DNA from: Paenibacillus sp. FSL H8-0537
Lineage (GTDB): Bacteria > Bacillota > Bacilli > Paenibacillales > Paenibacillaceae
NCBI RefSeq assembly: GCF_038051995.1
Contig: NZ_CP150290.1
Coordinates: 6,424,501 to 6,488,500, forward strand
Length of the DNA stretch: 64,000 nucleotides
Direction: 5' to 3'
In this document: piece by piece, positions 34,922-44,366 of the stretch
How positions within the stretch are numbered: the first letter of the stretch is position 1
How the letters are laid out: every line of letters begins with the position of its first letter
Notes under the pieces: model-generated
What the model was told of the DNA's origin: nothing
Databases searched by the model: none
The model's input: only the letters and a program-made list of their open reading frames with translations
Made by a program: the position numbers and the translations under genes

Positions 34922-36082
34922 TTACTCCTTTCTATTCTCCGCTGTAATAGGGATTTTAAATATAATCTTCGTGCCTTTTCCTAAATTTGAGTCTATGTCC
35001 ATCTTCCCTTCCAAGAGGTCAATCCTTTCCTGCATGCCTACTAACCCAAAATGCGAGTTGTCTCCGTTATGCACCTGAATGAGCTCTTGTTGGAATCCAC
35101 TTCCATTGTCGAATACGGTGATTGTAACTGAATCTGAGGTATAAACCATGTCTAGAGTAACGTAAGAGGCATTAGCATGCTTAAGCGCATTGGAGTAGGC
35201 TTCTTGAACCAAACGATAAATAGCAGCTTCCATGGCGGAAGGCATCCGAATTTCTCTGCCCGTAAGGTCAAATACAGTATGTATTTTAGTTTTTTCTTCA
35301 AAATCCTGTACAAATTTGCGCAGCGTGGGTACAAGTCCCAAATCATCAAGCGCCATTGGACGCAGATTGAAAATAATTTTACGAATTTCCTCGAGTCCTA
35401 GACGAACCTGACCCTTCAAATCTACTAATTCGTCCTGTACTAGCTGAAATTCCTTCTTTAGAAACATTCTTTCTGCAATTTCCGTACGCATGACAATATT
35501 TGCAAGGGATTGCGCCGGTCCGTCATGGATCTCACGGGCTATACGCTTGCGCTCTTCCTCTTGGGCTAAAATAATTTTCAGGCCAATCAGCTGCCTTGTT
35601 TTTGCGGATTCTAAAATACGCGTAACCTGATTGAGGTCGCCCGACAAATATTCCAATACGACGTTAATTTGCGATGCAATCATCTCCGCACGCTCAATCG
35701 AGGACTCTACATTGCGCACACGCTTTTGCAGATCATCCCGTCTCGATTTTAAATACGTTTCCTTCTCGCGGCAAACCATCAAATCCAGCTGAATCTGCGT
35801 CGCTTTCTCATACGCGGATTTAATATCCTCTTCCTTATATCTGACGAAATCACGGCTAACTTCCGTTAGGCGTATTCTAGCCTGCCTGTAATCCAGCTCA
35901 AGCTGATCGACTCGTTCAATCGTCTTTACCGTTTCCTGAATGACCACTTCGAGCTCCTGCTCCAGCGATTCAAGTTCAGCGCGTGCAGCCTCGCAAATTT
36001 CAAAAATCTGAAATTTACTGTCCTCCATGACCTGCGTCGCATTCGTAATGACACGGTTAATATCTAAAATATGTTGATCCAT
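34922..36082 (-). CDS. degS: sensor histidine kinase DegS
   Basis: This 386-residue soluble kinase has no membrane segment. A sensor domain of long coiled coils occupies residues 1-170, followed by the HisKA_3 site EERKRIAREIHDGPAQSL with His186, then the ATPase motifs LVQEAYSNALKHANAS (N box), VFDNGSGF (G1) and GLVGMQERIDLLEGKM with GKGTKI (G2). It autophosphorylates and passes phosphate to DegU. The coiled-coil sensor resembles Bacillus DegS. A near-tandem operon with degU. Confidence 0.95.
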   Translation of the reverse strand: MDQHILDINRVITNATQVMEDSKFQIFEICEAARAELESLEQELEVVIQETVKTIERVDQLELDYRQARIRLTEVSRDFVRYKEEDIKSAYEKATQIQLDLMVCREKETYLKSRRDDLQKRVRNVESSIERAEMIASQINVVLEYLSGDLNQVTRILESAKTRQLIGLKIILAQEEERKRIAREIHDGPAQSLANIVMRTEIAERMFLKKEFQLVQDELVDLKGQVRLGLEEIRKIIFNLRPMALDDLGLVPTLRKFVQDFEEKTKIHTVFDLTGREIRMPSAMEAAIYRLVQEAYSNALKHANASYVTLDMVYTSDSVTITVFDNGSGFQQELIQVHNGDNSHFGLVGMQERIDLLEGKMDIDSNLGKGTKIIFKIPITAENRKE

Positions 36083-36166
36083 AAAAAATCGGCAACCTTT
36101 CCAATAGAAGGTTCTTTTAGACTATCATAACACAATTGCATAGTCCGCCGCCTCCTTGGCCTTGAA

Positions 36167-36279
36167 CTCTAGCTGTCGAACACTGCGGGAACGAGAGGGA
36201 ATAGAGGCAGGTTTACCCATGCATTTCAGGCAAAAATCCCTCTATTTCCCTCTCTTCCTCCTGCAATCCCGGTTAGAGC
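36167..36279. repeat. imperfect long intergenic palindrome
   Basis: GAGAGGGAATAGAGG (36193-36207) pairs with CCTCTATTTCCCTCTC (36239-36254, one bulge). Flanking CTCTA (near 36167) pairs with TAGAG (36274-36278). The centre includes an ATGCAT. It lies directly after the stop of the 36286-38997 gene on the minus strand. It lacks a T-tract, so it may be a repeat element, not a terminator. Confidence 0.5.
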
Positions 36280-36285
36280 TCTTCC

Positions 36286-38997
36286 CTAGTTAATGGTAAT
36301 TTTCTTCGTGCTATTATCGAAGCCTACCTTAAGTCCCAGCTGCTCCGAAAATAGTCGAATGGGAATGAGCGTACGATTGTTCCGCACAATAGGCGCAACC
36401 TCTGTCGTGGAGCGCTTGCCATTCGCTACAATCTCTTTTTTACCAATAACCATCTCAAGCAAATGGGCGCCATCAAATACCGTCACCCGGTTCAGCTTAT
36501 TGTCCCATTGAAGATTGGCTCCAAGCGCTTCGGATACGAAACGGATTGGAACGTAGGTTGTGCCCTTCAGCGTAATTGGCGTCACGTCAAGCGTTGTCGT
36601 CTTGCCACCGATGGAAGCCGCTTTGCTGCCAATCGTCATGACAATGTCTTTCGCTTGGGAATTCGCAGCTTCGCCTGGATATTGCAGCTTCATATTGTCA
36701 ATGCCAATCGTGCCGGTTGCCGCGCGCTCATCCGCACCCTCCGCGATTGTAACGACGTATACCCGCTTCAGCTTAACCGGATATTTCATCCCATAAGACG
36801 ATAAGTCAGCCTTCACCGTCTTCCAGCCGCTCCAATTGAGCTGCTTCGCCACATCCACCAGATGCGATTTGCCATCAGCATCGGTGAATTCCGCCCGCAG
36901 CCAGTTGAGGCTCTTATCACTAAAAACATCAAGCGTCATGGCAGTAGGCGAGCCTTCAACCGTTTTGCCGGAAGTGCCATTAAACACAGCATAGACTGCC
37001 TTCGTCCCTGTTCCTGCGCTAAAATCATACGTCAGCTGCAAAGCTTTAGCCGATGTCTGGCCCGCCAGATCACTAGTCAGCTTGACGCTGCCCTTTGTCG
37101 TGGCCGATGGCGTTAGCTGCGTCGAAATGCTGTAATTCACATTTTCAAAATCCTCAAGCGGCTTCTCCGAGCCTCCCTGTGTAAGCGGGAGCATCGTTGG
37201 ATAACCGTCATAGCGACCGATGGCATAGCCTGTCGTTGCGCCTTCAATGACTGATTGCACCGTAAGCGTATCGCCCGACACTTTGCCGGTAAAGCCTACA
37301 AACTCCCATTTAAGCGAATCGCCGCTCAGCTTATAGCTTTTGCCATTTTTCAAGGTCATCGTTACTGGCACCGAGACAGTTGCTCCTTTGGAAAGCATGC
37401 CTGCTGCACTGTCAATCGTCATCGACGCAATTTGATCCTGTCCGACAACATCTACCTTGTATGTAGCACTCGCTGAGCCCGACTTGACGCTAATGGTCGT
37501 AGAGCCCGCTTTTGTGGCCGTAAAGTCCGCACCCTTGAAGGTGCCGATCGCCGAGGAGCTGCTCCATTTGGCATTGGTGCCGTCAACCGCTACCGGATTG
37601 TAATAGGTATCGTACCCTTTTACCGTAAAGGTCGCCTGCTGCCCAATAAGCAAGGCATTCGTGCCGCCTACTGTAATGCCTTTGACTTCCCCTTTAGGCG
37701 CTGTCGAAAACACGCCTATTCCACTGGCTACGCTGCGCATCGTCGTCCCATAAGTTGTGGAATGCGCGGATTGCAGGGCAAACTGCCCGAGCGGGCGCTC
37801 AATCATCGTTGTTGATCCGCCGCCATCCAGATTCATGCCTTTGTAGACGCCAAGCTTCACCATAATCTGCTGCAGCTCCGCCAAATTCACGCCCGTGCTG
37901 TCTCCGTACTGTTCGCTGGTGATCAGATATACCTTTGTACCGTCCTTGGAATAGCCCACGGCTGAACGGGAAAGGTACGCCGCTCCGCTAACACCTGTAA
38001 TGCTGCGCGAGAATGTCGATGCTGCCCCATTATTAACCAGAATCGTATGACCGCTAACTATCATTTCGAATTGATTAGGATCTACTTTGCTTCCCGTCGT
38101 TTGAGAGACTAACGAGTAGTCTGACTTCAGCTTGTCCCCGACCTTGATCTCGGCGCGGATGAATTTAGCTGCCGTACCGTTGGCGCGTAAAATATATCCG
38201 TCTTTAGGCGGCGCCATCGTGAGCGCAGTCCCATCGGAAATCTGCTCGACAACGCCATTACGAACAAGCACTTCGGTCGGCAATGCGGCGGAATTTTTCG
38301 GACGCTCCGTGCCTGCCCACGCACTCGTATAGATATACATCGTGTTGGCGTGGCTGTAAGTGGAGTCTCCACTATCCGGCGTATAAGCCGACTGGTTAAT
38401 GCCAGTAAGGACAAAGGAAGAGCCGCCTGCAGACGTTACCGTGCCACTAAAGCTGTAGCTGTCGATTTTCGGCTGGCGGTCCTTTGTGACTCCAAAAGCA
38501 TACATGCCTTTAATTTGCATCGGCGTTGTCATGAGCGTTCCGCTAGTAATTTGCGCCCCCATCGGCGAGCCTTCGCCCGTTGTCACATAGACGTCGCCGT
38601 TAATGCCGGCTACCGCTCCACTCGTTTTCGCCATATTCAAAATCGTATCGCGATCGCCGATCGTATTGTTTTTGCCGCTCAACGCATTCAATTGCACGTA
38701 TTTATTCGTGAGATCGACTTCAATGACATGGACGTTCGCTTGCGCCGTTCTGCCGCTGCGTGTTGTCGTCCAAAGATAATCGACTCGTTTGGCACCTGAT
38801 GTCACATAGGACTGCTGCAGCTGTTTAAGCGTTCCGCTGCTTGCTGCTGCGGCCGTTTCTATTTTAAGCATCTTCCAGCTTGCCGGAGCAATTTCTGAAA
38901 TTGGATGCAGGAGCAGCGCTCCTCCGATTATAACAATAGCTACCTTTTTGCCTATTCCGCGGTTATCTTGGTCGTATCCTCTTACTAGCTTGCGCAT
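36286..38997 (-). CDS. secreted phosphodiester glycosidase (NAGPA)-like protein with copper amine oxidase-type C-terminal domain
   Basis: This 903-residue exported protein has one N-terminal hydrophobic segment (KKVAIVIIGGALLLHPI). Residues about 60-430 match the NAGPA domain (GINGDVYVTTGEGSPMG, then YKGMNLDGGGSTTMIERP), which in lysosomes uncovers mannose-6-phosphate and in bacteria probably cleaves phosphodiester-linked sugars of wall or capsule. A bacterial Ig-like/beta region follows (about 440-770), then two copper amine oxidase N-like repeats (KGTTYVPIRFVSEALGANLQWD and a second copy), common in Paenibacillus surface proteins. A possible ECF promoter lies upstream. Substrate unknown. 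Confidence 0.82.
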   Translation of the reverse strand: MRKLVRGYDQDNRGIGKKVAIVIIGGALLLHPISEIAPASWKMLKIETAAAASSGTLKQLQQSYVTSGAKRVDYLWTTTRSGRTAQANVHVIEVDLTNKYVQLNALSGKNNTIGDRDTILNMAKTSGAVAGINGDVYVTTGEGSPMGAQITSGTLMTTPMQIKGMYAFGVTKDRQPKIDSYSFSGTVTSAGGSSFVLTGINQSAYTPDSGDSTYSHANTMYIYTSAWAGTERPKNSAALPTEVLVRNGVVEQISDGTALTMAPPKDGYILRANGTAAKFIRAEIKVGDKLKSDYSLVSQTTGSKVDPNQFEMIVSGHTILVNNGAASTFSRSITGVSGAAYLSRSAVGYSKDGTKVYLITSEQYGDSTGVNLAELQQIMVKLGVYKGMNLDGGGSTTMIERPLGQFALQSAHSTTYGTTMRSVASGIGVFSTAPKGEVKGITVGGTNALLIGQQATFTVKGYDTYYNPVAVDGTNAKWSSSSAIGTFKGADFTATKAGSTTISVKSGSASATYKVDVVGQDQIASMTIDSAAGMLSKGATVSVPVTMTLKNGKSYKLSGDSLKWEFVGFTGKVSGDTLTVQSVIEGATTGYAIGRYDGYPTMLPLTQGGSEKPLEDFENVNYSISTQLTPSATTKGSVKLTSDLAGQTSAKALQLTYDFSAGTGTKAVYAVFNGTSGKTVEGSPTAMTLDVFSDKSLNWLRAEFTDADGKSHLVDVAKQLNWSGWKTVKADLSSYGMKYPVKLKRVYVVTIAEGADERAATGTIGIDNMKLQYPGEAANSQAKDIVMTIGSKAASIGGKTTTLDVTPITLKGTTYVPIRFVSEALGANLQWDNKLNRVTVFDGAHLLEMVIGKKEIVANGKRSTTEVAPIVRNNRTLIPIRLFSEQLGLKVGFDNSTKKITIN

Positions 38998-39098
38998 TAT
39001 TTTTGCAACTCTCCCATCTCAGGCCCCGCCCCATCCATGCCAAAAATATGAAAAAGGGATGTTGGCAGCAGCCTAATCTACTAAGCCTATTAATTATA

Positions 39099-39124
39099 GA
39101 CTATAAAGAGGTGCAAAAAGTTCC
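39099..39124 (-). promoter_or_regulatory. possible ECF-type promoter before the NAGPA-like gene
   Basis: GGAAC (39124-39120) resembles the -35 of ECF promoters. AGTCTATAAT follows after 17 nt, against CGTC expected. The -35 matches those found upstream of the SLH genes, but the -10 does not, so this is only suggestive. It lies about 105 nt before ATG. Confidence 0.3.
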
Positions 39125-39263
39125 GCTAATCTTCCGATTTTTGCGAATTTTGTCGTATGGCAACAGCGTTCGTCTCTGATCCTGCCTCTTGCTGTGAGCG
39201 CCTGTCGCTGCGGCATCAGTCCTCTCTCAAATGAATGTAACCCCAAATTTGTAAATGCTTATT

Positions 39264-39306
39264 AAAAAAAGCCCCGTACAACCTTTATACAAGGTGTCCC
39301 GGGGCT
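39264..39306 (-). terminator. intrinsic terminator of the 39319 surface gene
   Basis: Stem AGCCCCG/CGGGGCT (39270-39276 with 39300-39306), inner ACAACCTT/AAGGTGT pairing, then TTTTTTTAAT on the minus strand. It lies 13 nt after the stop codon. Confidence 0.88.
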
Positions 39307-39318
39307 GGTACCAATTTA

Positions 39319-42300
39319 CTACGTGTTTAAAAATTGAATATGCTCTAACAAGCGCTTGATCATGACGACTGCTTCTGCCCGGGTTGCATTCGTCAAAGGA
39401 CTAAAGGTTTTTGTAGTTTTACCGCCGATTACGCCGGTATAAATCGCTTTTGCCGCATCCGTACGCGCCCATGAGCTGATGCTGTTGCGATCAGTAAATG
39501 GCTGCAAATACGTAGAGGCTGAAGATGGAAGTTGAATGGTGGCGCCAGCTGCACTTGCTGCGCGCGTCATCATTGCCGACATCTCCTGGCGTTGAATATA
39601 TTTATCTGCTTTGAACGTTCCGTCCGTATAGCCAAGCACAATGCCTGCTTCGGAGGCCGCTCCAATATAAGCTGCAAGCTCGCTGCCTACATTAACGTCC
39701 GAATATTTGGCAGCCGCTGCCTGGTTGCCTGAAAGCCCTAATCCCTTCGCAATATACGTAGCGAACTCACCGCGGGTAATCGGCCTGTCTGGAACGAACT
39801 GGTTGCCTGTGCGCGCTGCAACAATGTTTTTGTTGGCAAGCGACTGCGCAGTTGGGCCAGCCCAATGGCTGCTAATATCAACAAGGCTGACGGAATTGCT
39901 AACTAATGCAAAGGCGCCGATGCTTTTGCTTCTAAAGGTAGCAACCGTCTTGCCGCTCAACGTAGAAAACATCGTCGGTACATAGGTCAATGCACCCGCA
40001 ACTGGGTCAACCCGTACGATTGCCGTATTTTTCCTCGTCACAGCCAAGGATGTATCCACGCTTAAAGTCGCATAGCCGTTAAGCTCTGTAATCTCGCTTT
40101 TCATTGTACCACTAACAGCATAGAGCTGAAAATGTACAATTCCTGATAATAGCGAAATTGTTGATAGATTCAGCCTATTCGTCAGCGCTGTTGTGAGTGA
40201 TGTCGTACCAAGCTCGATCTCAATAAGCAGTTCACCCGTGGAGCCCACGCTGCTAGTAAGCTTGGAATAGTTCAAGGCACCCAGCGGAATTTCATATGAG
40301 GTGCCATTATATTTTACAACAAAAAACGGATTCATATTAATAGAGCTTGCATTCAGCAGTGTGGACAGTGGCACAGCTACAACAGCCGCATTTTCCGAAT
40401 TCGGAATTTCTACTATAATTCGCGATTTCGTAAGATTAGCCGTTCTTGCCGCTTGATAGGCAGGAGCAAGCTTGTCGGCTGAGATAGAATATTTCACTGA
40501 CGATCTTCCTGAAGCGGTCTGATAAGACGTCTTTGTAAAAGCACCGCTCGTCATTAGAACCCCGCCATCGGACGATTGGGTAAACTCTCCCGGAATCAAA
40601 TCAATGATTGACGAACTGTTCGTTACCGATTGGCTTATTATGTTCTCAATGATTTTGCCCGATGAAGTACGAAGCGTCGTTCCTGAAGCATAATAGCTAA
40701 AGGTTACTGTACTGGTCGAAGCAATCGCCGTTGCGAGCGTCAGCGTAACGGTTGAACCGCTAATGGATACACCGGATACTGTCGCAGTTGCGCTGCCTGC
40801 CAGAATTGAAAACTGCGTTGTATAAGGTACATAGGAGCTATTCATCGTTTCTCCGAATGTAAGCACAAGGGAGTTTCCTTTAATGACTGCTGAAGACAGC
40901 GAGCTGTTTGCGGTTCCCATAGATGCTCTTTGTGTAGAGAAGCTTGCTGCCGCGTTCCCAGCCAGATCCACTACTCTAGGTGAAGACATATTATACGATA
41001 CATAGATCGTATCGCTTGAGCTAATGGCCGAGCTTAGTGTAAGCAGTACTTGACTTCCTGACACAGAAATCTGCACGATCGAACGGAGACTCCCATTCAC
41101 GCTAACTGTATAGCTGCTAACAGGTGGAATTGCCCCCGTGCTCAGCGACTCATTGTAGCTCAGCGTAATGATGCTTCCATTTGCATATACGCCTTGCAGG
41201 GTTGGAGCCGTTACATCAACCGTATTCGTAATGTAATAGCTGCTAAAAGCGGCCACATTGGCTCCGTCCATACTTTTAAGCGGATAGCTGCCTGGTGTGT
41301 AAGACACGTAAACGGACTGATTGGCAATCGTCGCATTTACACTCATCGTGACAACCGAGCCATTGATACTAATAGCCGTCGGTGTATAGGACGCACCACC
41401 GATATTGACGCGGAATTGCTGATACGCCAAATTATTGACGGAAGCCAGCGCTTTATTGAACGTGAGCGTCACAACACTGCCTGTTGCCGTTCCGCTGGAA
41501 AGCGTTGGCGCTGTTGCATCTACGGCAAATGCTACGTCCTGATTCGCAATGCTTAGCGCCTGATTGCCAACGAGATCCTGTATGCCACCAGTTGTCGTCG
41601 TAGGCTTAGAATAGGACAGCTTGACTGTCTGAATATTAACGAGCGTTCCCGCTAACGTCAGAGTAACGGTACTTCCCGATACAGCAGCCGACAGCAATTC
41701 GCGCCGCTCGCCATTAACAGTAACATAGAAACTGCTTAAGGCAGGGACAGAGCTTCCTTTAAGATCCTCGTTAAAGGTCATGACGATAGTGGAGCCCCTG
41801 ACCTCCATCTTGCTGACCGCAGGAGGCGTCGTATCTATACCTATTGTTTTAAAAGCCCACTGATAAGCGTTCTGAATACCTAGAAACGCATTATCCGATA
41901 GATCGTAGATTGCTGTTGGACTAATCTCGATATAATAATTCGTGTTCGGTACCATTGTTGTTCCTGTTGGAAGCGTGATGACCAACTGACGGCTGTTATC
42001 CGGATTAATGTAGAAATTAGCTGGAATATCGACTACGCCAGGCGCTGGTGTAACCGGTCTAATCGTAATCGTTCCAGTGCCTTTGACAATCGTCTCGCTG
42101 AAAATAGCGGCAAAGTACGCATCTGTAAGTACATTTTGTGTATTATTAACAGCATATTGCGACTCAATCGTTGGTCTTACGGTATCTTGAGTCACCCTGA
42201 ACGTCCAACTGTTCGCCAAAAGTCCAGTGAAATAGTTCCCCGCGGCATCGCGGAAAGCACTGCTGCCGATAACCACATAATACTGCGAGTTGTTAATAAA

Positions 42301-43677
42301 GGTCTTATTCGGGTTAATCGTAATTTTGCTCGTTCCGCCACCCGTTACATAGCTTGAAGTTACGGGAATAGTGGCAAAAATTGTATTGTTCGAGTTTCGA
42401 ATTTCAATGTTGCCTGCGCTCGGATAAACCGGCTCTGTAAAGTTAATTTCAATGCTGGAGTTAAGCGTCCCAATTGCAGCTGTATGTGCAGGATAAGTAC
42501 TCTGAATCCGTGGCGGATCGGTTTCGTCGCCTGGGCTCGTTGTAAAGCTCCACGTAGCAGCATTGGAAACACCTTGGAACCAGTCCCCAGTCGCACTGTC
42601 CGTGAAGGCCCCTGCATCAATCAAAATATAATAGCGGGTGTTTGCCAGCAGCTTCGGAGGCGTAAAGGTAACGGTATTTCCGCTAACGATCACACGAGAA
42701 GTGTCTGTAGCCTGATAGCGATCCGCATAATTATCATTTACGCGTACGAGGCTTATGTATTTTCCAGCGTTCGCTGTCACATTTTTATCAAAGCTAATGT
42801 TAAAAGAACTGCTAACTCCCACTGAAGTAGCGGAATTTCCAGGGGTTAAACCCGTTGCATTAACTGGCGCAGGAGCGGTTGTAAAACGCCAAGTCGTTCC
42901 TGCATAGCGATTTCCAGAGCTGTCTTGAATAACATGACTAGGAATCGAAATCGTATACGTCGTATTCGGATAGAGCGCTTCAGAAGGCTTAATCGTCAGA
43001 GTGGAGGTACCACTTCCTACCACCTGCGCGGAATTGACCGCTATTTCTCTAGAGTCATAAGCTGTTGCGCTTGGAGCAGACACGAGCGTAATCGCCCCAT
43101 ATGTCGTATATACGTTTTCATTAAATGGTAGCGTTATTGTTGTTGTAATGAGCGCTCCACCCGATTCAGGAGCAGGAGACACCGCCGACCGTAAATCTGG
43201 AGGTGTACTGTCAACCTGACTTACGGTTTTAAAGTTCCAATCCGCAGCATTGGATATGCCGCTAAAATTCGCACCATTGGATGCATTCACAAATGCTCCT
43301 TGGTCAATGAATACATAATATTCGGTGCCTACGGCAAAAGAAGTACTAGGCTGTACCGTAACCGTTCTTCCAGTAGCATCAATGGTAACTCGATTGCTTG
43401 TCGCAACATTAAACGTCTCAAATCGAGTATTATTCGAATAATTGTAGATGGTAATTGAAGCAGGACCTGTTCCTTTTATTACACTTTCATCAAAAGTAAA
43501 GGAAAGAGGCGCACCGAGTCCGACATTTCCAAAAGTATTAGCTGGTGATTTGCTTGTAATAACAGGTCCGGTGACTGCCGCATGCACTTCATTGGTCAGA
43601 AGGCTGCTGCTTGGCGGCAATGCAATTTGTAGCAAGAGTACGAATACTAGAAGAATACTAATTTTGTAACGACTCAT
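39319..43677 (-). CDS. large SLH-anchored surface protein with Ig-like (Big_5) and SwmB-type repeats
   Basis: In this protein of about 1452 residues a signal peptide (KISILLVFVLLLQIALPPSS) precedes about five Ig-like repeats (each with 'FNENV' or 'FDKNV', 'PNTTYTISI' and 'WRFTT' strands). About five SwmB-like repeats follow (TLTFNKALASVNNLAYQQF; VYVSYTPGSYPLKSMDG). A linker and three C-terminal SLH domains (DISSHWAGPTAQSL, PDRPITRGEFATYI, TNATRAEAVVMIKRL) end the chain. SLH domains bind pyruvylated wall polymer, so it is a non-covalent surface protein. ATG 43677 is preferred (GGGGAG 8 nt upstream) over GTG 43686. Function probably adhesive or structural; not known. Confidence 0.88.
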   Translation of the reverse strand: MSRYKISILLVFVLLLQIALPPSSSLLTNEVHAAVTGPVITSKSPANTFGNVGLGAPLSFTFDESVIKGTGPASITIYNYSNNTRFETFNVATSNRVTIDATGRTVTVQPSTSFAVGTEYYVFIDQGAFVNASNGANFSGISNAADWNFKTVSQVDSTPPDLRSAVSPAPESGGALITTTITLPFNENVYTTYGAITLVSAPSATAYDSREIAVNSAQVVGSGTSTLTIKPSEALYPNTTYTISIPSHVIQDSSGNRYAGTTWRFTTAPAPVNATGLTPGNSATSVGVSSSFNISFDKNVTANAGKYISLVRVNDNYADRYQATDTSRVIVSGNTVTFTPPKLLANTRYYILIDAGAFTDSATGDWFQGVSNAATWSFTTSPGDETDPPRIQSTYPAHTAAIGTLNSSIEINFTEPVYPSAGNIEIRNSNNTIFATIPVTSSYVTGGGTSKITINPNKTFINNSQYYVVIGSSAFRDAAGNYFTGLLANSWTFRVTQDTVRPTIESQYAVNNTQNVLTDAYFAAIFSETIVKGTGTITIRPVTPAPGVVDIPANFYINPDNSRQLVITLPTGTTMVPNTNYYIEISPTAIYDLSDNAFLGIQNAYQWAFKTIGIDTTPPAVSKMEVRGSTIVMTFNEDLKGSSVPALSSFYVTVNGERRELLSAAVSGSTVTLTLAGTLVNIQTVKLSYSKPTTTTGGIQDLVGNQALSIANQDVAFAVDATAPTLSSGTATGSVVTLTFNKALASVNNLAYQQFRVNIGGASYTPTAISINGSVVTMSVNATIANQSVYVSYTPGSYPLKSMDGANVAAFSSYYITNTVDVTAPTLQGVYANGSIITLSYNESLSTGAIPPVSSYTVSVNGSLRSIVQISVSGSQVLLTLSSAISSSDTIYVSYNMSSPRVVDLAGNAAASFSTQRASMGTANSSLSSAVIKGNSLVLTFGETMNSSYVPYTTQFSILAGSATATVSGVSISGSTVTLTLATAIASTSTVTFSYYASGTTLRTSSGKIIENIISQSVTNSSSIIDLIPGEFTQSSDGGVLMTSGAFTKTSYQTASGRSSVKYSISADKLAPAYQAARTANLTKSRIIVEIPNSENAAVVAVPLSTLLNASSINMNPFFVVKYNGTSYEIPLGALNYSKLTSSVGSTGELLIEIELGTTSLTTALTNRLNLSTISLLSGIVHFQLYAVSGTMKSEITELNGYATLSVDTSLAVTRKNTAIVRVDPVAGALTYVPTMFSTLSGKTVATFRSKSIGAFALVSNSVSLVDISSHWAGPTAQSLANKNIVAARTGNQFVPDRPITRGEFATYIAKGLGLSGNQAAAAKYSDVNVGSELAAYIGAASEAGIVLGYTDGTFKADKYIQRQEMSAMMTRAASAAGATIQLPSSASTYLQPFTDRNSISSWARTDAAKAIYTGVIGGKTTKTFSPLTNATRAEAVVMIKRLLEHIQFLNT

Positions 43678-43791
43678 TTCATTCACTCCCCAAAAATTTA
43701 CACTCGTACCTTATTTGTCGGCTTCTGAACGCCAAAAATGTAGGTTTTCCGGATAATTTCCATCCATTTTGAATAATTCGTCATTTCTCAT

Positions 43792-43851
43792 TAAAAATAG
43801 CCTGTGAATGGCATTCTCCATTGAGAAAATGCTTATTCGCAGGCTATTTTT
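43792..43851. terminator. bidirectional hairpin terminator between a gene relic and the 39319 gene
   Basis: Stem AAAAATAGCCTG/CAGGCTATTTTT (43793-43804 with 43840-43851), inner GAAT/ATTC and GCATT/AAATGC pairs, T-tracts on both strands. It ends the transcript of the decayed gene at 43944-44282, and shows that a functional gene once stood there. Confidence 0.75.
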
Positions 43852-43943
43852 ATATGAGTCAATTAATATAAACAGATTTCTTATTCAAACAATATCCCAA
43901 ACTAAAGTTATTAATTCAGATTTAATGCAGGAAGATTATCAAA

Positions 43944-44282
43944 TCACATTGTTATATAATTGGCAGTCCCATTACTATAAATACGATTATACCCTGTAAC
44001 GACCAAATCATTACCTTCCCAATAAAAATATTGCAAATAATCTATATTCTCATAAACACCTTGAGGGATTTGATAGTTCTACAAGAGTACATTTTGTGTA
44101 TTCCTTACTTCAATAATCTTTAATTGTTGATTGTTGATTGTTTTGGTTTTCACCCAAGCAACAAGGTTATTACCATTAAAGCTTGCACTTACCAAATAAG
44201 CTTGATTAAGAGCGAAGTTCATATGTCTTGAAGGAATCTGTCTATCAATCCAGCCAGTTCCTCCATTTCTTTTCACGAACAA
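43944..44282 (-). pseudogene. decayed gene fragment with an in-frame amber codon
   Basis: On the minus strand an open stretch of 67 codons from 44282 ends at TAG (44081-44079). The same frame then continues for another 44 codons to TGA (43946-43944) with protein-like sequence: NYQIPQGVYENIDYLQYFYW, then EGNDLVVTGYNRIYSNG. The first part includes YLVSASFNGNNLVAWVKTKT. The beta-rich, aromatic-rich character fits an exported or propeller-like protein, but I recognise no family. There is no proper start codon (TTG only, no ribosome site), and the 5' side runs into the metK terminator, so the gene is truncated as well as interrupted. Confidence 0.6.
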
Positions 44283-44289
44283 TTTCGCA

Positions 44290-44350
44290 TAAAAAAAGCC
44301 CTTCAGAAAAGTTAAGAACCGATGTTCTCAACTTTTTTCTAAAGGGCTTT
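44290..44350. terminator. intrinsic terminator of metK
   Basis: Stem AAAGCCCTT/AAGGGCTTT (44295-44303 with 44342-44350), inner GTTaagaac/gttctcAAC pairing, T-run TTTTTTTATG on the minus strand. It lies 17 nt after the metK stop. Confidence 0.88.
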
Positions 44351-44366
44351 GGTTTTAAAACTTTAA

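Noticed and set aside
43808..43999. A 63-residue plus-strand frame starting in the hairpin at 43792-43851
   Set aside because: It begins inside a terminator stem and lies opposite the minus-strand relic, whose reading frame is more protein-like.
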